This document shows, piece by piece, positions 1 to 7,921 of a DNA stretch of 41,121 nt (its first letter is position 1; every line of letters begins with the position of its first letter). The notes beneath the pieces are model-generated. The model did not search any database. It saw only the letters and a list, made by a program, of their open reading frames with translations, and was not told the DNA's origin. The position numbers and the translations under genes are program-made. The DNA comes from Novosphingobium guangzhouense (GTDB lineage Bacteria; Pseudomonadota; Alphaproteobacteria; Sphingomonadales; Sphingomonadaceae): the NCBI RefSeq assembly GCF_002896965.1, contig NZ_LYMM01000048.1, positions 1 through 41,121 of the forward strand. The letters are read 5' to 3'.

Positions 1-200
1 TGGCGCTGGTGGTGCAGCCGCGCGCGCGGCGCGCGCTGGCCGCGCTGCTGCGCCTGCGTGCGCCGGGGTGCCTTGTCCTTTCGATCTCCGAACTTCCCGC
101 GACTCAACCGATCGAAGTCATCGACGTGATCGGCGCCGCCACTCCGCCCCATGAGCCGATGGGCCTCCCCGCACCTGACGAAGAGAGCATGGCCGCATGA
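1..200 (+). CDS. flhA: Flagellar export protein FlhA, C-terminal end (partial)
   Basis: This is the last ~65 codons of an open frame that enters from the left edge (first full codon at position 3). The peptide contains a stretch beginning VVQPRARRALAALLRL and ending in ELPATQPIEVIDVIG, typical of the cytoplasmic C-terminal domain of FlhA, the inner-membrane gate of the flagellar type III export apparatus. The stop overlaps the fliA start as ATGA at 197-200, so the two are translationally coupled in a flagellar operon that continues upstream. An internal GTG at 9 is only an in-frame codon, not a start. Confidence 0.85.
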   Translation, partial: ALVVQPRARRALAALLRLRAPGCLVLSISELPATQPIEVIDVIGAATPPHEPMGLPAPDEESMAA

Positions 201-946
201 ATATCGATCAGATGTCCTTTTCCTCGGCTCAGGCGAACAATGCGCACCGGGCTTATCGCGGCGACGTGGCCGAGCGTGTCCGCCGCTTCCTTCCGATGGT
301 CAGGCGACAGGCGTGGCACGTTCATGGCACCGGCCGTCCCGGCATAGAGCTTGAGGATCTGGTGCAGGTCGGCCTCGTCGCCCTGACCGAATGCGCGCAG
401 AAGCACGATCTGCCGACCGAGGACGGCTTTGCCGCATACGCCAAGATGCGGGTGCGCGGTGCCATGGTGGACCTTGTCCGGCGCACGGTGCCCGGATCGC
501 GCGGGACTTCGGAGCGGCGGCGCATGCTGGCCGACAAGGAGACGCAATTGCGCGGGCGCCTTGGCCGCGATCCCCGGCCGGACGAACTGGCGCAGGCGAT
601 GGGCATGGGGGAGGGCGAACTGGTTGCGCTGCGCGATGCCAGTCAGCCGTTGCGCTTCGATTCGATCGACGAGGTCTATTCCGACCAGTCGATGACCTTC
701 GCAACGCAATCGCCCGACAGCTTCTCGATGCTGGCGGATGCGCAAATGCGCGGCGCGGTGATCGCGGCGATCACCGATCTGCCGGATCGGCTCAAGCTGA
801 TCGTCCAGCTCTACTTCGTGGAGGAACTGAACCTGGCGGAAATCGCCGAGGTGCTGCAGGTGTCGATCCCGCGCGTGCACCAGTTGAAGGCGCAGGCGAT
901 CGACCGTCTGCGCGCCGGCCTGGAAGGCGTGGCGGAAGTGCTCTGA
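197..946 (+). CDS. fliA: RNA polymerase sigma factor FliA (sigma-28)
   Basis: A 249-aa sigma-70 family protein for late flagellar genes. Residues ~20-100 read as sigma region 2 (ELEDLVQVGLVAL, then AYAKMRVRGAMVDLVRR, the core-binding and -10 recognition helices). Residues ~105-160 are region 3. The C-terminus (LAEIAEVLQVSIPRVHQLK, about 210-230) is the region 4.2 helix-turn-helix for the -35 element. Length agrees with FliA (~240 aa). The ATG overlaps the flhA stop, which fixes the start and supports a flagellar role rather than another alternative sigma factor. Confidence 0.88.
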   Translation: MNIDQMSFSSAQANNAHRAYRGDVAERVRRFLPMVRRQAWHVHGTGRPGIELEDLVQVGLVALTECAQKHDLPTEDGFAAYAKMRVRGAMVDLVRRTVPGSRGTSERRRMLADKETQLRGRLGRDPRPDELAQAMGMGEGELVALRDASQPLRFDSIDEVYSDQSMTFATQSPDSFSMLADAQMRGAVIAAITDLPDRLKLIVQLYFVEELNLAEIAEVLQVSIPRVHQLKAQAIDRLRAGLEGVAEVL

Positions 947-1164
947 ACCGCCGGAACGGCGCAGGCGCGCGCGATTCGCGCGGGGGCGGCAAGGTAATCG
1001 TACCCACAACCCCTTGGGGCTGCACTTTTTCCTTGCCCCAACATATTCCTGTGGGAAGATGATTCACGCACTCGATTTGCGCGCATCATTTCAACTAGCA
1101 CCTGAATTTCCGCTACAGCGTGAAAGCGCTGGCGACACTCATTCTGACGCACCCGGAGCCGTCC

Positions 1165-2214
1165 ATGTCTCTTCTCGAAGCCCGCAAGACCTACAAGCCC
1201 TTCGAATATCCCTGGGCTTACGACTACTGGAAGATCCAGCAGCAGGTCCACTGGCTGCCCGAGGAAGTGCCGCTGGGCGAAGACTGCCGCGACTGGGTGC
1301 AGAACATCTCGGAGCACGAACGCAACCTGCTCACGCAGATCTTCCGCTTCTTTACGCAGGCCGACGTCGAAGTGCAGGACTGCTACCACGAGAAGTACGC
1401 GCGCGTCTTCAAACCGACCGAGATCAAGATGATGCTCACCGCCTTCTCCAACATGGAGACGGTGCACATCGCGGCCTATTCGCACCTGCTTGACACCATC
1501 GGCATGCCCGAGAGCGAATACGGCGCTTTCCTTGAATACTCGGAACTCAAGGACAAGCACGACTACCTGCAGAAGTTCGGTGTCGACAACGACGAGGATA
1601 TCGCCCGCACCCTGGCGATGTTCGGCGGCTTCACCGAAGGCGTGCAGCTCTTCGCCAGCTTCGCGATGCTGATGAACTTCCCGCGCTTCAACAAGATGAA
1701 GGGCATGGGCCAGATCGTCAGCTGGTCCGTCCGTGACGAATCGCTGCACTGCGAAGGGATCATCAAGCTGTTCCACACTTTCGTGCAGGAACGCGGCTGC
1801 CTGACCAAGGCGGTGAAGGACGATATCGCAGATCAGTGCCAGACCACGATCCGTCTGGAGGACAACTTCATCGACCTGGCGTTCGAACTGGGGCCGGTGC
1901 CGGGCATGACGCCCAAGGACATCAAGAAGTACATCCGCTTCATCGCCGACTGGCGCCTTGGCCAGCTGGGCATGAAGCCGATCTACCTGATCGAAGACCA
2001 CCCGCTGCCCTGGCTGCAGCCGCTGCTCAACGGTGTGGAACACGCCAACTTCTTCGAAACCCGTGCAACGGAATACTCGAAGGGTGCCACGCGCGGTGAC
2101 TGGAACACCGTTTGGAGCAACTTCGATTCGCGCAAGAAGGTCCGCGCGAACGACGAAGGCATCGTGGACGACGGTTCCGAACCGGGCCTGTTTGGCGAAG
2201 TCGCAGCGGAATAA
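1165..2214 (+). CDS. nrdB: Class I ribonucleotide reductase, beta subunit (radical-generating)
   Basis: 349 aa. With the NrdA alpha subunit it would reduce ribonucleoside diphosphates, hosting the di-iron/tyrosyl radical cofactor. Ligand motifs are all visible: D67 (QAD), E98 and H101 in METVHIAAY with the radical Tyr at Y105 (same ExxHxxxY spacing as E. coli E115/H118/Y122), E158 in FTEGV, and E192/H195 in RDESLH. The start at ATG 1165 is chosen because GGAG lies 8 bases upstream and the protein then begins MSLLEARKTYKPF; a GTG at 1120 in frame would add 15 non-family residues. No nrdA is in the window. The 218-bp upstream gap carries a CCCCTTGGGG palindrome at 1010-1019, of unknown meaning. 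Confidence 0.93.
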   Translation: MSLLEARKTYKPFEYPWAYDYWKIQQQVHWLPEEVPLGEDCRDWVQNISEHERNLLTQIFRFFTQADVEVQDCYHEKYARVFKPTEIKMMLTAFSNMETVHIAAYSHLLDTIGMPESEYGAFLEYSELKDKHDYLQKFGVDNDEDIARTLAMFGGFTEGVQLFASFAMLMNFPRFNKMKGMGQIVSWSVRDESLHCEGIIKLFHTFVQERGCLTKAVKDDIADQCQTTIRLEDNFIDLAFELGPVPGMTPKDIKKYIRFIADWRLGQLGMKPIYLIEDHPLPWLQPLLNGVEHANFFETRATEYSKGATRGDWNTVWSNFDSRKKVRANDEGIVDDGSEPGLFGEVAAE

Positions 2215-2243
2215 GCGCGGCGCGCGCAGCCGCGTTTCAGGCA

Positions 2244-2285
2244 AAGGCAATCGGCGGAAGGGCATATCCCGCCGTCGATTGCCTT
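2244..2285 (+). terminator. Stem-loop after nrdB
   Basis: AAGGCAATCG (2244-2253) pairs perfectly with CGATTGCCTT (2276-2285), and the inner GCGG/CCGC can extend the stem. It starts 30 bases after the nrdB stop. There is no long T-run after it, so terminator function is inferred from position and stem strength; an mRNA-stabilising role is possible. Confidence 0.5.
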
Positions 2286-2357
2286 CGTGCGGTTCATGCT
2301 ATGGCAACCGCGAAGCGCCATGCGCATTTCTCCACAGTGTTTTTGCGGAGAATGGCC

Positions 2358-2720
2358 ATGCATCGCGCAATCATCTTCCTGACATCCCTGGCGCTTGCCG
2401 CCTCCCCGGCGCTTGCCCAGACGCCAAAGCCCGTCGCGGCTGACAGCAATGCCGGCAAGAAGGCCCTGCTGTCGGATGACGTCGTCACCGTGCGCAATCT
2501 CAGCCGGGCGGAGGTCGTCTTCGGCCTTCCGCTGGTCGACGATGACGGGATGGCGATCGGCACCGTCCAGCGCCTTGCCGGAAACGACGTGATCGTTTCG
2601 GACGGCACGGCGCAGTACCGGCTTCCGTTCACCCAGCTTTACGCCTTCAGCAAGGATGGCGCGGATCGTTTCGCCAGTCGCATCCCCAAGGCGAAGTTGC
2701 GGCCAGAACCCGCGCAATAA
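2358..2720 (+). CDS. Small secreted hypothetical protein
   Basis: 120 aa, family not recognised. The N-terminus (MHRAIIFLTSLALAASPALAQ) is a clean Sec signal peptide with an ALAQ cleavage site, so the mature ~100-aa protein should be periplasmic. The mature part contains VVTVRNLSRAEVVFGLPLVD followed by repeated beta-like GTVQRLAGNDVIVSDG segments, suggestive of a small beta domain (PRC-barrel-like at best). ATG 2358 is preferred over ATG 2352 because GCGGAG at 2345-2350 is correctly spaced only for 2358. Nothing around it suggests a pathway. Confidence 0.7.
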   Translation: MHRAIIFLTSLALAASPALAQTPKPVAADSNAGKKALLSDDVVTVRNLSRAEVVFGLPLVDDDGMAIGTVQRLAGNDVIVSDGTAQYRLPFTQLYAFSKDGADRFASRIPKAKLRPEPAQ

Positions 2721-2793
2721 GCCGCCAGGCGCTTGCGGGCCAGGCGCGTTGCGGGCATCCCACCGGACAACGCCGCAGGAAGAGGAAAACGTC

Positions 2794-3219
2794 ATGTCTC
2801 ATAACCCCACCCTGATCTTCCTGCCGATGCTGGCCGTCGTCGCGCTGACATTCCTTGCCTTCGTGCGCATGGCGGTGGCGCGCGCGGGGATCGCCCGGAC
2901 CATGGACCCCGGCTATTACCGCGCCCACATCGGCACGCCCGAGCCGGAAAGCGCCCGCACCGCCGTGCGCCATTACGACAACCTGTTCGAACTGCCGACG
3001 CTGTTCTATGCCGCGTGCCTGACCGCTTTCGTGGTGGCGGTGGTGGGTCGCTGGACGCTGATCTTCGCATGGGGCTACGTGGCCGCGCGCGTGGTGCAGA
3101 GCCTGATCCACCTGACCTACAACAACCCCGCGCATCGCGGCGGGGCCTTCGTGCTGGGGATCCTGTTCACGGCGGCCTTGTGGATCAACCTTGCGGTGTC
3201 GATCTTCGCCCGCCTCTGA
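2794..3219 (+). CDS. MAPEG-family integral membrane protein
   Basis: 141 aa with four predicted membrane helices. The MAPEG-type signature appears in ARTAVRHYDNLFELPTLFYA (residues ~50-70) and in the ARVVQSLIHLTYN stretch (~100-113), where the family has its glutathione/eicosanoid-related fold. Bacterial members are mostly uncharacterised. ATG 2794 follows a GGAAGAGG purine run at 2778-2785 and gives a typical length. It precedes the DUF1294 gene by 11 bases and may be co-transcribed with it. Confidence 0.8.
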   Translation: MSHNPTLIFLPMLAVVALTFLAFVRMAVARAGIARTMDPGYYRAHIGTPEPESARTAVRHYDNLFELPTLFYAACLTAFVVAVVGRWTLIFAWGYVAARVVQSLIHLTYNNPAHRGGAFVLGILFTAALWINLAVSIFARL

Positions 3220-3230
3220 TCGGCTTTTAT

Positions 3231-3503
3231 GTGACTGAATTTCTGTGGGCTGCGGCAATGGTTCTCAACCTTGCCGCCTTCGTGGCTTTTGGCATCGACA
3301 AGGCGCGCGCGCGGCGCGGCGACCGGCGCATCCCGGAAGCGCGGCTGCTGCTGCTGGCGCTGGCCGGCGGGACGCCCGGCGCCTATGCCGGACGCAGAGT
3401 GTTCCGGCACAAGACGCGCAAGCAACCTTTCGTCACGCAGCTTCACGCCATTGCTGCGCTGCAGGCAGCGGGGCTGGCGTACCTTGCATATCGGCTGCCT
3501 TAG
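3231..3503 (+). CDS. DUF1294 small membrane protein
   Basis: About 90 aa. The hallmark is FGIDKARARRGDRRIPEARLL followed by LALAGGTPGAYAGRRVFRHKTRKQPF, the conserved core of DUF1294 proteins (the D-K-x-x-A-x-x-G-x-x-R-x-x-E pattern and GG-x-x-G…HKT-x-K). Two hydrophobic stretches flank it. GTG 3231 gives the usual family length; ATG 3258 is an alternative with a slightly better purine-rich leader. The 3' end overlaps the convergent gene at 3500 by four bases. Function is unknown. Confidence 0.72.
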   Translation: MTEFLWAAAMVLNLAAFVAFGIDKARARRGDRRIPEARLLLLALAGGTPGAYAGRRVFRHKTRKQPFVTQLHAIAALQAAGLAYLAYRLP

Positions 3504-3874
3504 ACCAGCCAACTGCCCGGATTGGGCATCGGCACCTGCTTTTGCGCGTTGAGGATGCTCAACACGCATCGAACGATCACCAGCACCGAAACAGCGATGA
3601 GGATCGGGATGCCGATCAGCACGATGGTCAGGATAGTGCCGATGACGATGCCCAGGAAGAACAGCCAGAATGTGCGGATCGCATATTCGTAGTGCGACAC
3701 TTCCCATGCCGCCTTCGCGTCCCCGCGCCAGACGTAGGCAAGAACGATGCCGACGATCCCGGTAACCCCGGTAACGTAGGATGCCAGATAGAGCAGATTG
3801 ATGATCGTTGGCTGATTGAAGTCGAAACCTGAAGTCGGCGCGGAACTTGCGGGTTTGGGGTCGAAGTCGGTCAT
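3500..3874 (-). CDS. DUF4870/Tic20-like membrane protein
   Basis: 124 aa on the minus strand. A Pro/Ser/Ala-rich cytosolic leader (1-20) is followed by a helix-rich region with several hydrophobic segments (LLYLASYVTGVTGIVGIVLA, then FWLFFLGIVIGTILTIVLIG, then IAVSVLVIVRCVLSIL). The SHYEYAIRTFWLFF portion matches small integral membrane proteins of the DUF4870 type found in many Proteobacteria. The start is supported by AGGAGG seven bases upstream. Function unknown. Confidence 0.72.
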   Translation of the reverse strand: MTDFDPKPASSAPTSGFDFNQPTIINLLYLASYVTGVTGIVGIVLAYVWRGDAKAAWEVSHYEYAIRTFWLFFLGIVIGTILTIVLIGIPILIAVSVLVIVRCVLSILNAQKQVPMPNPGSWLV

Positions 3875-3935
3875 CGGTTCTTCCTCCTGTTTTCCCTTGA
3901 TCCCATGCTGCCCTTATCGGCCCGCGCTGGCAAGT

Positions 3936-4274
3936 TTACTGCACCTTCTTGCGTTCGCGCGCCTTGATGCGGCGGATCTTGGCAAGGTCGCCTTCAAGTA
4001 TCGTCAGCGCATCGCGTTCCGCCTCGGAAAGAGCCTGCGCGTCGAAATGGCCTATCAGCACTTCCAGCGCATCGCCGATCCGACCCAGCTGGCGGCCATA
4101 ACTGCCGACTTCGTCCAGAATGGCGCGCTCGGTTTCGGGGTATTTCGTTGCCCCGATGTTGACGTTGATCAGGCCGACCTGCGACCCCTCGAACGTCCAG
4201 TTCCACGGGTTGATCGCCTGCCACAGCTTTTCCGGGGCAAGGCTGAAGCTGGGCTGGAACGACATTTCGGCCAT
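3936..4274 (-). CDS. Conserved hypothetical protein
   Basis: 112 aa, not recognised. Residues 1-70 contain LAPEKLWQAINPWNWTFEGSQ and GLINVNIGATKYPETERAIL; the C-terminus is highly charged (KIRRIKARERKKVQ). No membrane segment or signal. ATG at 4274 is chosen because GGAG sits ~9 bases upstream and the longer open frame upstream is not protein-like. It is divergent from ubiE, sharing the ~130-bp region 4275-4407. Confidence 0.65.
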   Translation of the reverse strand: MAEMSFQPSFSLAPEKLWQAINPWNWTFEGSQVGLINVNIGATKYPETERAILDEVGSYGRQLGRIGDALEVLIGHFDAQALSEAERDALTILEGDLAKIRRIKARERKKVQ

Positions 4275-4407
4275 CACGTGTCTCCGAAAACCGGGGGGTG
4301 CGCGCGAGAATGCCTCAAGCTCTGTGGTCTGTGAATGACGAATCCCGTCACATCCTTGCGGTAAAAGCGGTGGCGCGTGCCTCTCTGGACGTTTAGAGGA
4401 CTGCGCC

Positions 4408-5154
4408 ATGAGCAGCGAGAGCACCAGCGAGACCGTTTCCTTCGGCTACGAAGACGTTGCAGCAGAGGACAAGGAAGGGCGCGTCGGCGCCGTCTTTTCT
4501 TCTGTGGCGCGCAAGTATGACGTGATGAACGACGCTATGTCGGCAGGCATGCATCGCCTGTGGAAAGACAAGTTCGTGCGCCGCGTTCGCCCGCGCAGGG
4601 ATGAACAGATCCTCGACATGGCCGGCGGCACCGGCGACATCGCCTTCCGCATGGAGGCCGAGGGCGCCGTCGTTACCGTGTCCGATATCAATCAGGACAT
4701 GCTGGACGTGGGCATCGAACGCGCGATGGAGCGCGGCATCGACACGCTCGTCTGGTCGCGCCAGAACGCCGAGGAACTGAGCTTCCCCGACCGTTTCTTC
4801 GATGCCTACACGATCGCTTTCGGCATCCGCAACGTCACGCATATCGACAAGGCTCTGGCCGAGGCGCATCGCGTGCTCAAGTTCGGCGGGCGGTTCTTCT
4901 GCCTTGAATTCTCGACCACCGAATGGCCGGGCTTCAAGGAAGTCTACGATGCCTATTCGCACAAGCTGGTGCCCAAGATCGGCTCGATGATCGCAGGCGA
5001 TGCGGATTCGTACCGCTACCTGATCGAATCTATCCGTCGCTTCCCGCCGATGCCGGAATTTGAGGGGCTTATCCGCAAGGCCGGGTTCAAGCACACCAAG
5101 GTAGAGCCCATCCTCGGCGGGCTCGTCGCGATCCATTCGGGCTGGAAGGTCTGA
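4408..5154 (+). CDS. ubiE: Demethylmenaquinone/2-polyprenyl-6-methoxybenzoquinol methyltransferase UbiE
   Basis: 248 aa SAM-dependent C-methyltransferase of ubiquinone (and menaquinone) biosynthesis. SAM motif I is LDMAGGTGDIA (about residues 69-79), and the UbiE signatures YDVMNDAMSAGMHRLWK and DAYTIAFGIRN are clear. The end AGFKHTKVEPILGGLVAIHSG is the family C-terminus. GAGGA lies seven bases before the ATG. Eight bases downstream begins ubiB, so the two ubiquinone genes form an operon, as in many alphaproteobacteria. Confidence 0.95.
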   Translation: MSSESTSETVSFGYEDVAAEDKEGRVGAVFSSVARKYDVMNDAMSAGMHRLWKDKFVRRVRPRRDEQILDMAGGTGDIAFRMEAEGAVVTVSDINQDMLDVGIERAMERGIDTLVWSRQNAEELSFPDRFFDAYTIAFGIRNVTHIDKALAEAHRVLKFGGRFFCLEFSTTEWPGFKEVYDAYSHKLVPKIGSMIAGDADSYRYLIESIRRFPPMPEFEGLIRKAGFKHTKVEPILGGLVAIHSGWKV

Positions 5155-5161
5155 CGCGCAC

Positions 5162-6751
5162 GTGACCACCACTGCCGTCCACATTGCCCGCCTGCTCAAG
5201 TGGGGCCGCGTCCTTGCACGCCATGGTGCGCTGCGCGGGATAGAGAACGATCGCAACGCACCCGCGCAGGTCAAGCGGTTGTGCCGGATTGCCCGTTTCG
5301 GCACCCGCCAGCCCGCAGAGCCGGACTATGCCGGCGCGTTTCAGGAAATCGGCCCCGCCGCGATCAAGCTGGGGCAGGCGCTGGCCACCCGGCCCGACCT
5401 TGTCGGCGAAGGCCCCGCCCACAACCTGCTGACCTTGCAGGACAGCCTGCCGCCGGTTCCGTTCTCGGCGATCCGCGCGCAGATCGAAGGCACATTCGGC
5501 CGTCCGCTGGAAACGATTTTCGCCTCTATCGATGAAGCGCCCGTGGGTGCCGCCTCGATTGCGCAAGTCCACCGCGCGGTGACGCCGGACGGGCGACAGG
5601 TGGCCGTGAAGGTGCTGCGTCCCGGCATCCGCGAACAGTTCGCCCACGATGTCGAGACTTACGAATGGGCCGCCGCCCACCTCGAAGCGCTGGGCAGCGA
5701 AGCGGCGCGCCTGCGTCCGCGCGCGGTGATCGCCAATCTCAAGCGCTGGACCCAGCGCGAATTCGATCTCAGGCGCGAAGCGGCATCGGCGTCCGAACTT
5801 GCCGATGCGATGAAGGGGATCGAGGATTACCGCGTCCCCGACATCGACTGGGATCGAACCAACGGCTCGGTGATGACCGTCGAATGGATCGACGGTATCA
5901 AGATGAGCAACCTTGCCGCGCTGCGCGAAGCGGGGCACGACATGCCCAAGCTGGCGCGCAGGCTGGTGCTGACATTTCTTACCCAGGCGATTTCCTGCGG
6001 TTTCTTCCATGCCGACATGCACCAGGGCAACCTGTTCGTGCAGGGCGATCCCAATGGCGATGGCGGTCACACCACGATCGTTGCCATCGATTTCGGGATC
6101 ATGGGCCGGATCAACCGTCAGGCGCGGTTGTGGCTGGCGGAAATCCTCTATGGCCTGACCACCGGCAATTACCGCCGCGTGGCGGAAATCCACTTCGAAG
6201 CGCAGTACGTCCCCAGCTACCACACGGTTGAGGAATTCGCGACCGCGCTGCGGGCTGTGGGCGAACCGATGCGCGGCAAGCCGGTGTCGGAACTTTCGGT
6301 CGGACAGATGCTCGACGGCCTGTTCGCGATCACGCGCGATTTCGACATGGCGGTGCAGCCGCACTTGCTGCTGCTGCAGAAAACCATGGTGATGGTCGAA
6401 GGGCTGGCCACTGCGCTCGACCCGGACATCAACATGTGGGACGTGGCGGCGCCCTTCGTGAAAGACTGGATCCGCGACGAACTTGGCCCGGAAGCGGTGA
6501 TCGTCGACCGCGTGCGCGAGGATATCGACACGCTGATGCGCCTGCCCGCGCTGGTGCGCCGGATAGAAGAGCGCTTCCCGCCCAAGGGCGGCGCGCCCGA
6601 ACAGGCCCCGCTGCCGGAGGTGGAACTTCTTTGGGCCAAGGGTCGCGGGGGTCGTAAACGCGAAAGTAACCACTGGGGGGGCTATGCTGCAGCCGCAATC
6701 CTTGGGGGCGCGGCGGCGTGGGCACTGACGTACTGGACTCTTCTGAACTGA
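5162..6751 (+). CDS. ubiB: UbiB, ADCK/ABC1-family atypical kinase of ubiquinone synthesis
   Basis: 529 aa. UbiB-family proteins are atypical kinases/ATPases needed for coenzyme Q assembly. The KxGQ motif is at K69-Q72 (IKLGQALATRP), the Ala-rich nucleotide loop is GAASIAQVHRA, the VAVKVL lysine is K150, the catalytic-loop equivalent HADMHQGN is at 283-290, and the metal-binding DFG is at 310-312. Residues ~505-527 (YAAAAILGGAAAWALTYW) form a membrane anchor. The start is GTG 5162, eight bases after ubiE. The stop lies inside the next gene, which starts at 6718. Confidence 0.93.
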   Translation: MTTTAVHIARLLKWGRVLARHGALRGIENDRNAPAQVKRLCRIARFGTRQPAEPDYAGAFQEIGPAAIKLGQALATRPDLVGEGPAHNLLTLQDSLPPVPFSAIRAQIEGTFGRPLETIFASIDEAPVGAASIAQVHRAVTPDGRQVAVKVLRPGIREQFAHDVETYEWAAAHLEALGSEAARLRPRAVIANLKRWTQREFDLRREAASASELADAMKGIEDYRVPDIDWDRTNGSVMTVEWIDGIKMSNLAALREAGHDMPKLARRLVLTFLTQAISCGFFHADMHQGNLFVQGDPNGDGGHTTIVAIDFGIMGRINRQARLWLAEILYGLTTGNYRRVAEIHFEAQYVPSYHTVEEFATALRAVGEPMRGKPVSELSVGQMLDGLFAITRDFDMAVQPHLLLLQKTMVMVEGLATALDPDINMWDVAAPFVKDWIRDELGPEAVIVDRVREDIDTLMRLPALVRRIEERFPPKGGAPEQAPLPEVELLWAKGRGGRKRESNHWGGYAAAAILGGAAAWALTYWTLLN

Positions 6752-7884
6752 CCGGCAATCCGGTGGACAAGGGCCGCTTCGCGCGGCTCTCTGCCGGCCT
6801 TGCCCGATTGGCGCTGGCGTTGCTGGCGCTTGTCCTTGTCGCCGCGATGATCGTGCCGACCAATAAGCCGGGCAACCGCTCTCCGTGGCAAGGGCCGGTC
6901 GAAGGTCCGGTAGACGCGCAAGGGCGCGCGGTGATCACCCCGGACAAGCCCTATGACGAGGATCTTGCCCTTTACGACGTCGCCATCGCGCGCATCCAGA
7001 AGGGCGAAAACTACTATGACTTCATCGTGGCGGAGCAGCGCGGGCGCAACTATCCGGTGAATCCCGGCATCGCGGTGCGACTGCCGACGCTGGCCTATAT
7101 CGATGCGATGCTGGGTACGCGGGGGCAGATGGCCGCGGCCATGGCGCTGATGCTGGCGATCATCGCGGTGTGGTGGCGCCGTCTGGGGACCGATGGTGGC
7201 CGCGTGCAGCGTCTAGGTGCCGCGCTGGTGTTCGTAGGTGCCTCCCTGCAGCTTAACCGGCACTATTTTCCGCTGCATGAACTGTGGTCCGGGGGCCTCA
7301 TCGCGCTGTCATTCGGGCTGCATCGGATCGGCCGGAACGGGCAGGGCGGGCGCTGGGTCGCAGCTTTCATCGCCGCTGCATTAGCGCTGGCGATTCGCGA
7401 ACTGGCGCTGCCCTATGTCCTGCTGATGGCCGTATTCGCTTTATGGAACAGGAACTTGCGGGAAAGCGCGGCGTGGATCGCGCTGATCGTCCTGTTCTTC
7501 GCCGGGCTTGCCTTGCACCTTTCGCTCATCGCGCGCGACGTGCTTCCCGGTGATCCGCAAGGGCCGCCCTGGCTGGTGATGCGCGGCATGGCTGGTTGGC
7601 TGGTCAACATCGTCCAGTCCAGCAACCTGCGCTGGCTTCCGCATTTCCTGGCCGGTCCGGCAGTGGTGCTGATGACATTCGGCTGGCTCGGCTGGCGCAG
7701 CCGCTCGGGAGTGGCGGGATTCCTGTTGTGTGCAGGGTATGGGCTGGCCTTCATGATCGTCGGGCGGTGGGACAACTTCTACTGGGGCGCCATGATCGCG
7801 CCGGTCATGTTCGCCGGACTGGTCTTCGCCCCGCGCGCGCTGGCGCAGCTGGTCGCGGCGGCAAGAGGTCCGGTGCCAAACTGA
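6718..7884 (+). CDS. Polytopic membrane protein, glycosyltransferase-like, unknown
   Basis: 388 aa, overlapping ubiB by 34 bases in another frame (GTG start with a GGGGGCG leader). After a cytosolic start comes a first helix (~27-46). A periplasmic loop carries DEDLALYDVAIARIQKGENYY and NPGIAVRLPTLAYI, followed by about eight more helices. The loop-1 pattern (acidic pair, then AIARIQKGENYYDF) is like membrane GT-C glycosyltransferases/DUF2029-type proteins, but no catalytic assignment is safe. Its place between ubiB and coaBC gives no functional hint. Confidence 0.75.
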   Translation: MGTDVLDSSELTGNPVDKGRFARLSAGLARLALALLALVLVAAMIVPTNKPGNRSPWQGPVEGPVDAQGRAVITPDKPYDEDLALYDVAIARIQKGENYYDFIVAEQRGRNYPVNPGIAVRLPTLAYIDAMLGTRGQMAAAMALMLAIIAVWWRRLGTDGGRVQRLGAALVFVGASLQLNRHYFPLHELWSGGLIALSFGLHRIGRNGQGGRWVAAFIAAALALAIRELALPYVLLMAVFALWNRNLRESAAWIALIVLFFAGLALHLSLIARDVLPGDPQGPPWLVMRGMAGWLVNIVQSSNLRWLPHFLAGPAVVLMTFGWLGWRSRSGVAGFLLCAGYGLAFMIVGRWDNFYWGAMIAPVMFAGLVFAPRALAQLVAAARGPVPN

Positions 7885-7921
7885 TTGCGCCCGCCGCTGC
7901 GCTGATGCAGAAGCCCAAGCC

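Noticed and set aside
104..2265. Long minus-strand open frames across fliA and nrdB (e.g. 104-1009, 811-2265)
   Set aside because: They are antisense shadows of well-supported plus-strand genes in GC-rich DNA; their peptides are Arg/His-rich with no family features.
5087..6673. 528-aa minus-strand frame opposite ubiB
   Set aside because: Antisense to the intact ubiB with all its motifs; no ribosome site or domain.
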